Shown piece after piece: positions 15,929-25,794 of a DNA stretch of 64,000 bases (positions within the stretch are counted from its first letter, which is position 1; each line of letters begins with the position of its first letter). Both the position numbers and the translations under genes were made by a program. This DNA is from Roseovarius sp. A-2. Lineage in GTDB: Bacteria; Pseudomonadota; Alphaproteobacteria; Rhodobacterales; Rhodobacteraceae. The stretch lies in the NCBI RefSeq assembly GCF_002072155.1, contig NZ_BDIY01000005.1, positions 62,001 to 126,000 of the forward strand, in the 5' to 3' direction. The notes under the pieces were generated by a model. That model was not told the DNA's origin. It saw nothing but the letters and a program-made list of their open reading frames with translations, and made no database searches.

Positions 15929-18811
15929 ATGGCATATCAGACACGTGGACGCGACCCCTTGCTGGATAGCACGACGGCAGAGGCGATCGAGAAACGCGGC
16001 AAGGAATTGCTGGGTCTCGTGCTGATGGCCATTGCCCTGATGACGGCGGCGATGGTGGCCTCGTACAGCCCTGACGATCCAAGCTGGATTAGCGCCACCG
16101 ACGCACCGGTTCAGAACTGGATGGGGCGCGCGGGTGCGGCCATCGCCTCGCCGCTGTTCATGATTATCGGCTGGGGGGCTTGGGGTCTGGCCATCGTGCT
16201 GGGTGCGTGGGGCGTACGCTTTGCCCTGCATCTGGGCGAGGATCGCGCGACCGGTCGCCTGATTTTCGCGCCGATCTGGCTGGCCGTGCTGGCGCTTTAT
16301 GCCGCGACACTGGCCCCGGGCGAGGCTTGGGCGGCCACGCATAGTTTCGGGCTGGGTGGTCTTTTTGGCGATACGATCCTCGGCGCGATGCTTGGGGTCC
16401 TTCCTGTGTCACCGGGCCTGGGGCTCAAGCTTTTGTCGCTGGCGATGGGGATCGGCGTGCTGGTCTTCGGGGCGTTCGTGCTGGGCTTTACCCGCCCCGA
16501 GCTGAGCCGGATCGCGCGGTTCCTTCTGGTCGGTGTGATCGTGTCCTATGCCGGGTTGATGCGCCTCCTGGGACGGGGGGCTGGTGGTATGGCGCAGGCC
16601 GGTCAGGCGATGCAGGTGCGTATGGCCGAACGCCGCGCGCGGCGCGCCGAGGCGGTGGTCTTTGAGGATGACGAGCCGGTCATCGAGGCCCCGCGTGTGC
16701 GCCGGTCAGAGCCGGTTCTGGGTCGCGCACCGCAGCCGTCGGCGGCGGCGGAAAAGAACGGCGGGTTGCTGGCGCGTATGCCGATGCTGATGCGCCGCCC
16801 CGATCCGATGCCGGAGCCTGAACTGGTCGAGGCCGAGAGCTACCATGGCGAGGCTGAGCCCCCAGAAGACGACCGCATCAAGGCACGTATCTCGGACGTG
16901 ATCCGCGCCCGGGTGCGGCAGAACCCGGCGGTGCAGGCCGAGAGCGTCGCACCGCTGACCAAGGGCCGGGGCCGGGGACCCGATCCTCTGATCCTCAACA
17001 CCGCGCCGCGTGGCGGCCTGCCGCCCGAGCCACCGCTGACCGCGCGTCATGCAGCGCCCGAACCGCAGGAACCGGTGATCGAGCGTGAAGACCTTTATGC
17101 ACCCGAGCCGGAGATGGATGATTGGCAGGCCGACATTGCCGAGCCCGCGCCGCAGCCCCAGGCCGCCCCGCGCATCCCTGTGCCGGAACCGCGCAAGGTG
17201 GTCCAGCATGTCCCCCGCAAGGTGCCGCAGCCCTCGGCCCGCGCCATCGCCGAGGCGCAGCCCGCGCTGCAATTCGAAGAGCCCGCGCTGCCCGAGTACG
17301 AACTGCCGCCGCTGAGCCTGCTGTCCGATCCCGCGCGCATCGAGCGGCATCACCTGAGCGACGAGGCGTTGGAGGAAAACGCGCGCATGCTGGAGAACGT
17401 GCTTGATGACTACGGCGTCAAGGGCGAGATCGTCAGCGTCCGCCCCGGCCCCGTGGTCACGATGTACGAGCTGGAGCCGGCGCCCGGTCTCAAGGCGTCC
17501 CGCGTGATCGGCCTCGCCGACGATATCGCGCGCTCGATGTCGGCGCTCTCGGCGCGCGTCTCGACGGTGCCGGGGCGGTCCGTGATCGGTATTGAATTGC
17601 CCAACGACAACCGCGAGATGGTGGGCTTTCGCGAAATCCTGTCAAGCCGCGCCTATGGTGACGGCAATCAGAAGCTGCCTCTGGCCCTGGGCAAGGATAT
17701 CGGTGGCGATCCGATTGTGGCGAACCTTGCCAAGATGCCGCATTTGCTGATCGCGGGCACCACCGGGTCGGGCAAATCGGTGGCGATCAACACGATGATC
17801 CTCAGCCTCTTGTACAAGCTGACGCCGGACGAGTGTCGCCTGATCATGATCGACCCCAAGATGCTGGAACTCAGCGTCTATGACGGCATTCCGCACCTGC
17901 TATCGCCGGTGGTGACCGACCCCAAGAAGGCCGTGGTCGCCCTCAAATGGGTGGTCGCCGAGATGGAGGACCGCTATCGCAAGATGTCGAAGATGGGCGT
18001 GCGCAATATCGACGGCTATAATGGCCGGGTCGAGGAGGCGCAGAAGAAGCGCGAGATGTTCAGCCGCACGGTGCAGACCGGATTCGATGATGAAACCGGA
18101 GAGCCGGTATTCGAGACGGAAGAATTCGCGCCCGAGAAGATGCCCTATATCGTGGTCATCGTCGACGAGATGGCCGATCTGATGATGGTCGCGGGCAAGG
18201 AGATCGAGGCCTGCATCCAGCGTCTGGCGCAGATGGCGCGGGCCTCTGGCATTCACCTCATCATGGCCACGCAACGCCCGTCGGTCGATGTGATCACCGG
18301 CACGATCAAGGCCAACTTTCCGACGCGGATCAGTTTTCAGGTGACTTCGAAAATCGACAGCCGCACCATTCTGGGCGAGATGGGGGCCGAGCAGCTTCTG
18401 GGTATGGGCGACATGCTCTATATGGCGGGGGGCGGCAAGATCACCCGTTGCCATGGCCCCTTCGTGAGCGACGAGGAGGTCGAGGAGGTGGTGAGCCATC
18501 TCAAGGCCTACGGCCCGCCGGAATACCTGGGCAGTGTGCTGCAAGGCCCCGACGAGGATAGGGCCGGCAGCATCGACGCAGTTCTGGGCCTCTCGACGGG
18601 GGGCAACACGGATGGCGAGGATGCGCTCTACGATCAGGCGGTGGCGATTGTCATCAAGGATCGCAAATGCTCCACCTCCTATATCCAGCGGAAACTGGCG
18701 ATCGGCTACAACAAGGCCGCGCGCCTTGTGGAGCAGATGGAGGACGAGGGCGTGGTGAGTTCGGCCAACCATGTCGGCAAGCGCGAGGTGCTGGTGCCGG
18801 AGCCGCAATAG
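15929..18811 (+). CDS. ftsK: DNA translocase FtsK
   Basis: A 960-residue divisome ATPase that pumps DNA at the septum and activates XerCD dimer resolution. Four hydrophobic helices lie in residues about 25-200. A Pro/Glu-rich linker follows (about 240-460), then alpha and beta motor domains with Walker A GTTGSGKS (about residue 610) and Walker [13 protein letters not shown] (about 740). A C-terminal gamma winged helix ([13 protein letters not shown] to VGKREVLVP) reads KOPS sites. The length is in range. It probably shares transcription with the upstream aminotransferase and downstream lolA. Confidence 0.97.
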   Translation: MAYQTRGRDPLLDSTTAEAIEKRGKELLGLVLMAIALMTAAMVASYSPDDPSWISATDAPVQNWMGRAGAAIASPLFMIIGWGAWGLAIVLGAWGVRFALHLGEDRATGRLIFAPIWLAVLALYAATLAPGEAWAATHSFGLGGLFGDTILGAMLGVLPVSPGLGLKLLSLAMGIGVLVFGAFVLGFTRPELSRIARFLLVGVIVSYAGLMRLLGRGAGGMAQAGQAMQVRMAERRARRAEAVVFEDDEPVIEAPRVRRSEPVLGRAPQPSAAAEKNGGLLARMPMLMRRPDPMPEPELVEAESYHGEAEPPEDDRIKARISDVIRARVRQNPAVQAESVAPLTKGRGRGPDPLILNTAPRGGLPPEPPLTARHAAPEPQEPVIEREDLYAPEPEMDDWQADIAEPAPQPQAAPRIPVPEPRKVVQHVPRKVPQPSARAIAEAQPALQFEEPALPEYELPPLSLLSDPARIERHHLSDEALEENARMLENVLDDYGVKGEIVSVRPGPVVTMYELEPAPGLKASRVIGLADDIARSMSALSARVSTVPGRSVIGIELPNDNREMVGFREILSSRAYGDGNQKLPLALGKDIGGDPIVANLAKMPHLLIAGTTGSGKSVAINTMILSLLYKLTPDECRLIMIDPKMLELSVYDGIPHLLSPVVTDPKKAVVALKWVVAEMEDRYRKMSKMGVRNIDGYNGRVEEAQKKREMFSRTVQTGFDDETGEPVFETEEFAPEKMPYIVVIVDEMADLMMVAGKEIEACIQRLAQMARASGIHLIMATQRPSVDVITGTIKANFPTRISFQVTSKIDSRTILGEMGAEQLLGMGDMLYMAGGGKITRCHGPFVSDEEVEEVVSHLKAYGPPEYLGSVLQGPDEDRAGSIDAVLGLSTGGNTDGEDALYDQAVAIVIKDRKCSTSYIQRKLAIGYNKAARLVEQMEDEGVVSSANHVGKREVLVPEPQ

Positions 18812-18849
18812 GCATCGGCGGTGCATCGCCGGACCACGCAGATTTTACG

Positions 18850-18877
18850 CCCCGCGCAGGTGCAATCCCGCGCGGGG
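18850..18877 (+). terminator. Hairpin in the ftsK-lolA gap
   Basis: An 8-bp perfect stem CCCCGCGC / GCGCGGGG with a 12-base loop lies between the ftsK stop and the lolA start. No T run follows. It may slow transcription or protect the mRNA end rather than terminate. Confidence 0.35.
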
Positions 18878-18894
18878 CTGCTTATGTGAGGAGC

Positions 18895-19500
18895 ATGACA
18901 AAGTTGCGTATCCTGATGATCCCCGCCCTCTGGGCGGCGATGACCCTCCCGGCAGCGGCAGAGAAGCTGTCGCTTGGGGAAATCTCATCCTATCTCAACC
19001 GGCTCAAGTCCGCGCAGGGCGCGTTCACGCAGGTCAGCGAGGATGGCTCGATCAGTACCGGGAAAATCTTGCTCAAGCGCCCCGGCCGGGTGCGGTTCGA
19101 CTACGATCCGCCTGACGAGACGCTGGTGGTGGCTGATGGCGATACGGTGGGCATCATCGACCCGCGCTCGAATGACGGGCCGCAGGGCTATCCGCTGCAC
19201 CGCACGCCGCTCAAGATCATCCTCGCCAACAATGTCGATCTGACGCGCGAGCGGATGGTGGTCGGGCATGCCAGCGACGGCACCTCGACCACGGTGCGCG
19301 CGCAGGATCCCGAACATCCGGAATATGGCAGCATCGACCTGGTGTTCACCGGCGACCCGGTGGAACTTCGCCAATGGGTGATCCATGACGGTAGCGGCAG
19401 CAGCACGACGGTGATCCTCGGCGATCTGAAAACCGGGGTGCGGCTCGCGGACGAAAGCTTCAAAATCCCGGGCAAGCCGCAGGCAGGCGGCGACCGCTAG
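18895..19500 (+). CDS. lolA: Outer-membrane lipoprotein carrier protein LolA
   Basis: A periplasmic chaperone that carries lipoproteins from LolCDE to the outer membrane. From ATG 18895 it is 201 residues with a Sec signal (IPALWAAMTLPAAA). Typical LolA elements follow: an N-terminal SYLNRLKSAQGAFTQVSEDG, GRVRFDYDPPDETLVVADGD, the LKIILANN segment, and a DLVFTGDPVELRQWVI strand near the C-terminus. AGGAG ends one base before ATG 18895, which is too close, so TTG 18904 may be the true start. Lipoproteins in this window, and Lnt, feed the same route. Confidence 0.93.
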   Translation: MTKLRILMIPALWAAMTLPAAAEKLSLGEISSYLNRLKSAQGAFTQVSEDGSISTGKILLKRPGRVRFDYDPPDETLVVADGDTVGIIDPRSNDGPQGYPLHRTPLKIILANNVDLTRERMVVGHASDGTSTTVRAQDPEHPEYGSIDLVFTGDPVELRQWVIHDGSGSSTTVILGDLKTGVRLADESFKIPGKPQAGGDR

Positions 19501-19514
19501 GCCGGGCGCGCGGC

Positions 19515-20117
19515 TCAGACGAGGCCGCGGCCCTGACGACAGCTGCCGAGCTGGGCGCGGTATCGGGTGGCGCGTGCGTCAACCTCTCCGGCGACCCGCA
19601 TCAGCCACGGTTTACTGTTATGACTGCCACGTTTGAAGCCGGTACGCCCCTCGTGATAGGCGAGATACTGGCTGCGGGCGTCCAACGGCGAGATCCCGAG
19701 GCTCTGGGTTGATTCCGCCATGTACCAGCCGATGAAGTCGGTGGCATCGTGGATGTCGCTGCGCCGTGCCGCAAAGCGGTTGGTGTCGCGCTTGTATTCG
19801 TCCCAGGTGCCGTCGAGCGCCTGGCTGTAACCATAAGCCGAACTGATCCGCCCCGTCGGGATGACCCCGAGCGACCAGCGGAACGGCGTGCGCGCATCGC
19901 TGACAAACTTGCTTTCCTGATAGATCGTCGCCATCTGCACATGGGCGGGCACCCCCCAGCGGCGTTCGGACGCGCGGAAGGCGCGGGCGTATTCGGGTCG
20001 CTCTGCGATAATCTCGCAGGCGTTGTCGAGGTTGCGCGGGGCCGTACCATAGCCCGTTCCGCCGCCACAGGAGGACAGCAGGAATAGCACGGCCAGGGCG
20101 CGAAGGGTTCTGCTCAT
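19515..20117 (-). CDS. Lytic transglycosylase (SLT-domain) lipoprotein
   Basis: Encodes 200 residues. A short signal ends in a lipobox (LFLLSSC), so the protein is lipid-anchored. The SLT-like domain starts near residue 45 (RRWGVPAHVQMATIYQESKF), with the catalytic Glu in YQESKF. SSAYGYSQALDGTWDEYKR matches the conserved G-x-Y/S-Q-x3-x-W region. The C-terminal half (DFIGWYMAES, YLAYHEGRTGF) is also typical of this subgroup. It should cleave peptidoglycan glycan strands. It converges with lolA, with 14 bases between the stops. Confidence 0.88.
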   Translation of the reverse strand: MSRTLRALAVLFLLSSCGGGTGYGTAPRNLDNACEIIAERPEYARAFRASERRWGVPAHVQMATIYQESKFVSDARTPFRWSLGVIPTGRISSAYGYSQALDGTWDEYKRDTNRFAARRSDIHDATDFIGWYMAESTQSLGISPLDARSQYLAYHEGRTGFKRGSHNSKPWLMRVAGEVDARATRYRAQLGSCRQGRGLV

Positions 20118-20254
20118 CTGCCTCTCGCTCTTTTGTTTTTTGCCAAGTCTAACCGAAACGTGGGCCGGGGGAAATCACGAAATCGCAGGGTGCGCGGAGC
20201 GGCCGCTGTCGGGACATGGTTCACAGACTGTTTCCCTGATCAAACGGGCGATGG

Positions 20255-20283
20255 TTGGACAAATGGGCCTTGCACCGTTAATA
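20255..20283 (+). promoter_or_regulatory. Sigma70-like promoter for hspQ
   Basis: TTGGAC (20255-20260) and TTAATA (20278-20283) are separated by 17 bases and lie 24 bases before the hspQ ATG. A heat-shock sigma-32 consensus was looked for and not convincingly found. Confidence 0.45.
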
Positions 20284-20306
20284 ATATGTGTTAGGGGCAA
20301 GACGAA

Positions 20307-20633
20307 ATGATCAAGACACGCGCAAAATATCACTTGGGCCAGGTGGTCCGTCATAAGCAGCATCCCTTTCGGGGGGTTGTCTTTGACGTAGATCCGCAGT
20401 TTTCCAATACCGAGGAATGGTATGCCTCGATTCCCGAGGACAGCCGCCCCTCGAAGGAACAGCCGTTCTATCATCTGTTGGCCGAGAACGAGCAGAGCTA
20501 TTACATCGCCTATGTGAGCGAACAGAATCTGGTGGCCGACTATTCCGGCGAACCGGTGGATCACCCCGACATTCCTGATCTCTTCGGGCCGTTTGAGGAC
20601 GGGCATTACCCGCTGCATTTCCAGTTGAATTGA
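20307..20633 (+). CDS. hspQ: Heat shock protein HspQ
   Basis: A 108-residue protein of the HspQ/YccV (hemimethylated-DNA-binding-like) family. Family hallmarks are AKYHLGQVVRHKQHPFRGVVFDVDP, the EEWYASIP segment, QPFYHLLAENE, YIAYVSEQNLV, and an acidic C-terminus with HPDIPDLFGPF. In enterobacteria HspQ is a Lon adaptor that also affects DnaA stability. Its role here is assumed to be similar. It is a single gene that converges with ggt. Confidence 0.94.
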   Translation: MIKTRAKYHLGQVVRHKQHPFRGVVFDVDPQFSNTEEWYASIPEDSRPSKEQPFYHLLAENEQSYYIAYVSEQNLVADYSGEPVDHPDIPDLFGPFEDGHYPLHFQLN

Positions 20634-20636
20634 GGA

Positions 20637-20658
20637 ACGGCGGGCCGGGGCCCGCCGT
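20637..20658. terminator. Bidirectional hairpin between hspQ and ggt
   Basis: A perfect 9-bp stem ACGGCGGGC / GCCCGCCGT with a CGGG loop lies in the 29-base gap between two convergent stops. Its position suggests a shared terminator, although neither side has a strong T run. Confidence 0.5.
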
Positions 20659-20662
20659 GTCG

Positions 20663-22240
20663 TCAATAGCCGAGTGCGCAGCCGTCCTTGCGCGGATCGC
20701 TGCCGCCTTCGAGCACACCGGTTTCATGAATTTTGATCGCCTGCGCGCCGCCAATAGCCTCGGGCGGGGTATAGACCGCGTGGCCAAGATCCGTCAGCGC
20801 CTGCGCCACCTCCGGCGCGAAACCACGTTCGAGCTTGAGCCCGGCTGGATCAGCGAAGGCGCGCGGCGCGTCGATGGCGGTCTGCACATCCATGCCGAAA
20901 TCAAGCAGATTGGACGTGAGCCGCGCATGCCCCGTCGACTGGTAGGAACCGCCCATCACGCCGAAGGGCAGGGTCACACGACCGTTCTCGGTCAGCATGC
21001 CGGGGATGATCGTGTGCATCGGCCGTTTGCCGCCACCCAACTCATTGGGATGACCTTCCTCAAGCGTGAAGCCTGCGCCGCGGTTTTGCAGCAGCACGCC
21101 GAATTTTTCCGACGCGATGCCGGAGCCGAAGCCGTGGAAGATCGAGTAGATCAGCGACACCGCCATGCGGTCGCGGTCGACCACGGTTACATAGATGGTG
21201 TCGCGATGCACCGCCTCGGTCAGGGGGGCAGCGGCGGCCATGGCGCGTTTCGGATCGATCAGTCCGGCCAGCCGCGCCGCCGTTTCCGGTGACAGCATGT
21301 AGTCGAGTCGCGTGGTGTGATCGGGATCGGCGATGAAGCGGTTGCGCGCGTCATAGGCCAGCTTGGTGGCCTCGGCCTCGATATGCAGGCGCTCGGCACC
21401 CATCGGGTCCATCCCGGCGATGTCGAAATGCTTGAGGATGTTCAGGAGCAGAATCGCCGTGGCACCCTGGCCATTGGGCGGGTGCTCGACAAGGTTCGCG
21501 CCCTTGTACGCGCCGCTGACCGGCGTGGTGTAATCGCAGCGCTGTGCTGCGAAATCCTGTGCCTGATGCACACCGCCAAGCGCGTTGAGCGCCGCGAGGA
21601 TATCCTCGGCCACCTCTCCTTCGTAGAAGGCGGCGCGGCCATCGCGGGCCACGCGGCGCAGCACCTCAGCCTGACCAGGCGCGCGGAACATATCCCCTAT
21701 TGCTGGAGGGGTGCCTGTGGGCATGAAATGGGTGAGGCCATGGCCCTGAAGCGCCTGGCCTGCGGTGGGCCAGTCGAAGGCCACGCGGGGGGCTACCGGC
21801 ACGCCTTCCTCGGCATAGCGGATCGCAGGGGCGAGAAGGGCGTCGAGCCCCAGCTTGCCGTGATCGGCGCTCAACTGGCAAAAGGCGTCTATGGCACCGG
21901 GGACGGTGACCGCATGCGCGCTTTGCAGGGGGATCGCTTCATGGCCTTCGGCGCGCAGGGCTGCGGCGGAGGAGGCGGCGGGGGCGCGGCCTGAGCCGTT
22001 GAGGGCACGAATCGTGGGGTCGCCGGGGGTGTTGAAGAGCACGAAGCAATCGCCGCCGATTCCGGTCATCTGCGGCTCGCAGATGCCCAGAAGCACGGCA
22101 CCCGCAATTGCCGCGTCCATGGCGTTGCCGCCGCGTTCCAGAATGTCGATGGCGGTCTTGGCGGCGAGCGGGTGCGACGTGGCGCACATCCCGTTGGTGG
22201 CATATGTGGCCGAGCGGCCCGGCAGGTGAAAGTCGCGCAT
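20663..22240 (-). CDS. ggt: Gamma-glutamyltransferase family protein
   Basis: A 525-residue Ntn hydrolase that cleaves and transfers gamma-glutamyl groups, as from glutathione. The N-terminal large-subunit part shows ATSHPLAAKTAIDILERGGNAMDAAIA and the TGIGGDCFVLF segment. The self-processing nucleophile Thr is expected in HRDTIYVTVVDRDRMAVS, which corresponds to the T-T/H-x-x-V-x-D site. The small subunit continues with FGSGIASEKFGVLLQNRG and ends in the MGGSYQ oxyanion region. No Sec signal is evident, so it resembles the cytoplasmic YwrD-like branch. The substrate may therefore not be glutathione. Confidence 0.85.
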   Translation of the reverse strand: MRDFHLPGRSATYATNGMCATSHPLAAKTAIDILERGGNAMDAAIAGAVLLGICEPQMTGIGGDCFVLFNTPGDPTIRALNGSGRAPAASSAAALRAEGHEAIPLQSAHAVTVPGAIDAFCQLSADHGKLGLDALLAPAIRYAEEGVPVAPRVAFDWPTAGQALQGHGLTHFMPTGTPPAIGDMFRAPGQAEVLRRVARDGRAAFYEGEVAEDILAALNALGGVHQAQDFAAQRCDYTTPVSGAYKGANLVEHPPNGQGATAILLLNILKHFDIAGMDPMGAERLHIEAEATKLAYDARNRFIADPDHTTRLDYMLSPETAARLAGLIDPKRAMAAAAPLTEAVHRDTIYVTVVDRDRMAVSLIYSIFHGFGSGIASEKFGVLLQNRGAGFTLEEGHPNELGGGKRPMHTIIPGMLTENGRVTLPFGVMGGSYQSTGHARLTSNLLDFGMDVQTAIDAPRAFADPAGLKLERGFAPEVAQALTDLGHAVYTPPEAIGGAQAIKIHETGVLEGGSDPRKDGCALGY

Positions 22241-22470
22241 GTCTGTGCCTCATCTGGTGAATGCGGCAGACATTAGGACCTATCGCCTGGTTTGCCAATC
22301 GTCTGAATGTTGGGGAGAGAGAGACCTCGACGCCGCACACTGGGTGGGGGCAATTACGCACGGCGCCGAGGGAAGCCATATGCAGCTACAGATGCGTTTA
22401 TGATCGGGACCTGGGGCACGAGTTTGCCCGGATTGCGGTGATAATGCGGCACCGGCACGCATGGGTTGAA

Positions 22471-22902
22471 TCATGAAGGGCGGAGGTTGAATTCAAGCGT
22501 GAGTCGGTTCTCGCCATCGTGCCGCTCGTAGTGCAGCCGCTCGGTCAATGTGCGAATCAGCGACCAGCCAAATCCCCCTTCTGGCAGGGTCTCGGGCGGT
22601 CCGGTGAGCTCTGGCAGGCTGGAATCGGGCGGGGCGAGGCCCGGCAGGGCTGTGCCCTGATCGCGCAACTCGCAACGCAGGCGGGCGGGGCTCAGATGGA
22701 GCCGAAGCGCGATGCGGCCCGGTGCATCCGAAGGGAAAGCGTGTTCGACGATATTGTTGAGCGCTTCGGCAAGTGCGATCTCGATGGTTCCGCAATCCTC
22801 AACCGACAGGGTTGCGGCCAGCAGGCGCGCGCGCAGGTCGATCAGCAGATCGCGCACGTCGCTTTCGGTTGCGATGCAGTCGAGGCGGATGCTGTCTGCC
22901 AT
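22471..22902 (-). CDS. RsbW-like anti-sigma factor / serine kinase (HATPase_c)
   Basis: A 143-residue GHKL-fold protein. The N-box is visible as EIALAEALNNIVEHAF, and the G-box is in PEGGFGWSLIRTLTERL. The rest matches the compact RsbW/SpoIIAB class, which binds a sigma factor and phosphorylates a STAS-domain antagonist. Its partner is the STAS gene immediately upstream (start at 23299), forming a two-gene unit. No sigma factor or PP2C phosphatase gene lies in the window, so the target must be elsewhere. Confidence 0.85.
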   Translation of the reverse strand: MADSIRLDCIATESDVRDLLIDLRARLLAATLSVEDCGTIEIALAEALNNIVEHAFPSDAPGRIALRLHLSPARLRCELRDQGTALPGLAPPDSSLPELTGPPETLPEGGFGWSLIRTLTERLHYERHDGENRLTLEFNLRPS

Positions 22903-22960
22903 GCTCTGCGTTACGCTCCGGGTTGTGGCTGGGCCGGGCGACCGACCGGGCTGGCGGGCC

Positions 22961-23299
22961 TCATCCGGTGGCGCGGCGCACCAGCTGGCCGATATCGGGG
23001 TGAATGGTAAAGATCGTATCCATCCGGGTCAGCCGGAACACCTTGGCCACGTCCGGCGTGAGCCCCGCCAGATCGAGCCTTCGCCCGTCGCCGGTCATTT
23101 TCATCGCCGCGACGATGGCACCAAGCCCGCTCGAATCGACGAAGGTGACCTGTGAGAGGTCGAGCACCACGTGATCGGGCCCATCGGCCAGCGCGGCGCG
23201 CATCGCGTCCTTGAAGGCGATCGCGGCGGCAGCGTCTATGCGCCCGGCCTTCACCGTTATGATCGTCAGATCGGGATGGGGATTGGTTGCGAGATCCAT
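22961..23299 (-). CDS. STAS-domain anti-anti-sigma factor (RsbV-like)
   Basis: Encodes 112 residues from ATG 23299, chosen because GGAGG lies 5 bases upstream; the frame extends to 23335. It is a STAS fold with the phosphorylatable serine in LSQVTFVDSSGLGAIVAA and the later RRLDLAGLTPDVAKVFRLT helix. In partner switching, the unphosphorylated form binds the RsbW-like kinase and frees the sigma factor. The RsbW-like gene follows 58 bases downstream. The role is inferred from family and pairing. Confidence 0.88.
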   Translation of the reverse strand: MDLATNPHPDLTIITVKAGRIDAAAAIAFKDAMRAALADGPDHVVLDLSQVTFVDSSGLGAIVAAMKMTGDGRRLDLAGLTPDVAKVFRLTRMDTIFTIHPDIGQLVRRATG

Positions 23300-23396
23300 G
23301 CTGCCTCCGGCGTGATACGTAATAATACGGGACACGATAGACCTGATTCCTTACCATCCGGTGTTCAGACGCAAGAGTTCAGCAGGAGGATGCAAA

Positions 23397-24569
23397 ATGA
23401 AAGAGGTTGTGATCGCCGGGGCGGCGCGCACCCCCATGGGCGGATTCCAGGGTGACTTCGACGGAGTCGCGGCCCCGGTTCTGGGCGGTGCTGCCATTGC
23501 AGCGGCGCTTGGTGATGCGCGTGCGGCGAGCGTCGATGAGGTGCTGATGGGCTGCGTGTTGCCTGCGGGCCAGGGGCAGGCGCCTGCGCGTCAGGCCGGG
23601 TTTCTGGGTGGCCTCGGCGAGGAGGTGCCCGCCACGACGCTCAACAAGATGTGTGGCTCGGGGATGAAGGCCGCGATGATGGGCTTTGACCAGATCGCGC
23701 TCGGCCATGCGGCCACGATGATCGCGGGCGGCATGGAATCGATGTCCTGCGCGCCATACTTGCTTCCCACGATGCGCGGCGGCGCGCGACTGGGGCATGG
23801 CCGGACGGTCGATCATATGTTCCTCGACGGGCTGGAGGATGCCTATGACAGGGGCCGCCTGATGGGCACCTTCGCCGAGGATTGCGCCGAGAAGTATCAG
23901 TTTACCCGTGAGGCGCAGGACGACTATGCTATCGGTTCGTTGCAGGGCGCGCTCGATGCGCAGATATCCGGTGCCTTCGAGGAAGAGATCGCGCCGGTCA
24001 CGCTGAAAACCCGCAAGGGCGATGTGGTGATCTCGGCGGATGAGCAGCCTGCCAAGGCGCGGCCCGAGAAGATACCGCAACTCAAGCCCGCCTTTCGCGA
24101 GGGCGGCACGGTGACCGCAGCCAACTCATCCTCGATCAGTGACGGGGCGGCGGCATTGGTGCTGGCCTCGCGCGAGGCGGCCGAGGCACAGGGGCTCAAC
24201 ATCCGCGCCTGCATCCTCGGCCATGCCAGCCACGCGCAGGCGCCGGGTTGGTTTACCACCGCGCCGGTTCCGGCGGCGCAAAAGCTGCTAAAGCGGCTGG
24301 GCTGGGGGGTCGAGGATGTCGATCTGTGGGAGGTCAACGAGGCCTTCGCTGTGGTGCCCATGGCGTTCATGCATGAAATGGGTCTGGCCCGTGACCGGGT
24401 GAACGTGAATGGCGGGGCCTGCGCTCTTGGGCATCCGATCGGGGCCTCGGGTGCGCGGATCATGGTGACGCTGCTCAATGCGCTGGAAAAGCGTGATCTC
24501 AAGCGTGGCATCGCCGCCATCTGCATTGGTGGCGGCGAGGGCACTGCAATCGCCATCGAGCGGAACTGA
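23397..24569 (+). CDS. Acetyl-CoA C-acetyltransferase (thiolase)
   Basis: Encodes 390 residues from ATG 23397, with AGGAGGA at 23384-23390. It condenses two acetyl-CoA to acetoacetyl-CoA or runs the reverse reaction. Thiolase signatures are complete: the nucleophile Cys in NKMCGSGMKA, NVNGGACALGHPIGASGARI with the catalytic His, and the second active-site Cys in AICIGGGEG. The PHA locus 9 kb away could use its product, but phaB is not adjacent, and a role in leucine, isoleucine or fatty-acid breakdown is equally possible. Its stop lies 4 bases from the convergent GNAT gene. Confidence 0.93.
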   Translation: MKEVVIAGAARTPMGGFQGDFDGVAAPVLGGAAIAAALGDARAASVDEVLMGCVLPAGQGQAPARQAGFLGGLGEEVPATTLNKMCGSGMKAAMMGFDQIALGHAATMIAGGMESMSCAPYLLPTMRGGARLGHGRTVDHMFLDGLEDAYDRGRLMGTFAEDCAEKYQFTREAQDDYAIGSLQGALDAQISGAFEEEIAPVTLKTRKGDVVISADEQPAKARPEKIPQLKPAFREGGTVTAANSSSISDGAAALVLASREAAEAQGLNIRACILGHASHAQAPGWFTTAPVPAAQKLLKRLGWGVEDVDLWEVNEAFAVVPMAFMHEMGLARDRVNVNGGACALGHPIGASGARIMVTLLNALEKRDLKRGIAAICIGGGEGTAIAIERN

Positions 24570-24573
24570 GCGT

Positions 24574-25035
24574 CTAGCCGTCCAGGTCGCGCCGCATCGT
24601 GGCCATGCCACCGCGGCGCGAGAGTTCCTCGTAACCCGCCTTGCGATAGAGGTTGAGGGCAGGCTCATTATCGAGTTCGACCTTGAGCGTGATCGTCAGC
24701 GCGCCGAGATCGCGCGCAGCGTCTTCGGCCAACCGGGCAAGGTCCTCGCCGGTGCCGCCGCGCATGCGTTTTTCGACGAAGACATATGTCAGGTGCCGAA
24801 CCTCCGGCCCGACGCCCACGCGCAGCGCGAAGAAGCCCACCTCGCGGCCCTCGTGGTCGAGCAGGTAGAAGGTCTCGTCGTCACGCTCGCCCACCCATTT
24901 CATCGCCCATTCGCCGGGGTCGAAGGGCTGCGCGGCGTGCGGATTGACAAGTGCCAGCTCGTCTGGGTCAGCAAGAAGGCGGGCGAGCGGGGCGAGGTCG
25001 CGGGCGTGGTTGCGGTACAGGGTGAGCCGGGCCAT
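24574..25035 (-). CDS. GNAT-family N-acetyltransferase
   Basis: Encodes 153 residues from ATG 25035, which has GGAGAGG just upstream; the frame is open to 25134. GNAT motifs include VRHLTYVFVEKRMRGGTGED, where motif A Q/R-x-x-G-x-G/A reads KRMRGGTGEDLARL, and the NEPALNLYRKAGYEEL ending that is typical of motif B. The substrate is unknown. The extra acidic PDELALVNPHAAQPFDPGEW segment at the N-terminus may form the acceptor pocket. Confidence 0.8.
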   Translation of the reverse strand: MARLTLYRNHARDLAPLARLLADPDELALVNPHAAQPFDPGEWAMKWVGERDDETFYLLDHEGREVGFFALRVGVGPEVRHLTYVFVEKRMRGGTGEDLARLAEDAARDLGALTITLKVELDNEPALNLYRKAGYEELSRRGGMATMRRDLDG

Positions 25036-25317
25036 GGCCTCTCCTTGATACGGGATTCGGTTTCGGGCCAGGGGACTGCCACGGGACGCGGGCGAGATGC
25101 AACCGGGTGGCAGAACGGTTGGTGCGGCGGGCAAGCGGTGCCGGTTTTGGCTTGGAGCAGATATGGCGCCTTCGGTGCGTTTCGCGCGGGGTGTGGCAAC
25201 GTCCCCTTATTAGGCCAAAAGTCCGGTCCGCGTGTCGCACTCGACCACCGGCAAGCGCACTACAACATTCGAAGACAGGGGCTGGCCCCCACATGAGCCC
25301 CGTGGCATATCCTCGGT

Positions 25318-25779
25318 ATGACCATTGATTATGACAGCATCACCAAGACCATCGCCGCCCTGACCGAGGGCGAGACCGACAGCGTGGCGCTCATGGCCAC
25401 GGTGGTCTGCGAATTGCACCATGCCGATGACCGCTTCGACTGGACCGGTTTCTACCGTGTCACGGGGCCACAGATGCTCAAGATCGGGCCCTATCAGGGC
25501 GGGCATGGCTGCCTGACGATCCCGTTCTCGCGCGGGGTCTGCGGCGCGGCGGCGCGCACTGGCGAGGTGCAGCGGGTCGATGACGTCGATGCCTTTCCCG
25601 GCCATATTGCCTGTGCCACCTCGACCCGGTCGGAGATCGTGCTGCCGGTGCGCAACGCGGCGGGTGCGCTGATCGCGGTTCTCGATATCGACAGCGACCG
25701 ACCGGCCGCCTTTACGGTCGAGGATACGGCGCGGCTGGCAGCGATTCTCGAGAGCGTCTTCGGGTGCCTTGACGGCTGA
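25318..25779 (+). CDS. Free methionine-(R)-sulfoxide reductase (GAF-domain fRMsr)
   Basis: A 153-residue stand-alone GAF domain. The DWTGFYR segment, the GGHGCLTIPF, RGVCGAAART and FPGHIACA motifs carry the three conserved cysteines of the fRMsr (YebR) family, and SRSEIVLPV-type strands (here TRSEIVLPV) follow. The enzyme reduces free methionine-R-sulfoxide to methionine in the cytoplasm. The combination of all three cysteines makes this more specific than a generic GAF protein. Only a weak ribosome site precedes ATG 25318. Confidence 0.87.
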   Translation: MTIDYDSITKTIAALTEGETDSVALMATVVCELHHADDRFDWTGFYRVTGPQMLKIGPYQGGHGCLTIPFSRGVCGAAARTGEVQRVDDVDAFPGHIACATSTRSEIVLPVRNAAGALIAVLDIDSDRPAAFTVEDTARLAAILESVFGCLDG

Positions 25780-25794
25780 ACAGGGCTTGCGGGC

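Noticed and set aside
20255..20306. Sigma-32 heat-shock promoter for hspQ
   Set aside because: No CTTGAA-like -35 with a CCCCAT-like -10 at proper spacing. A sigma70-like promoter fits better.
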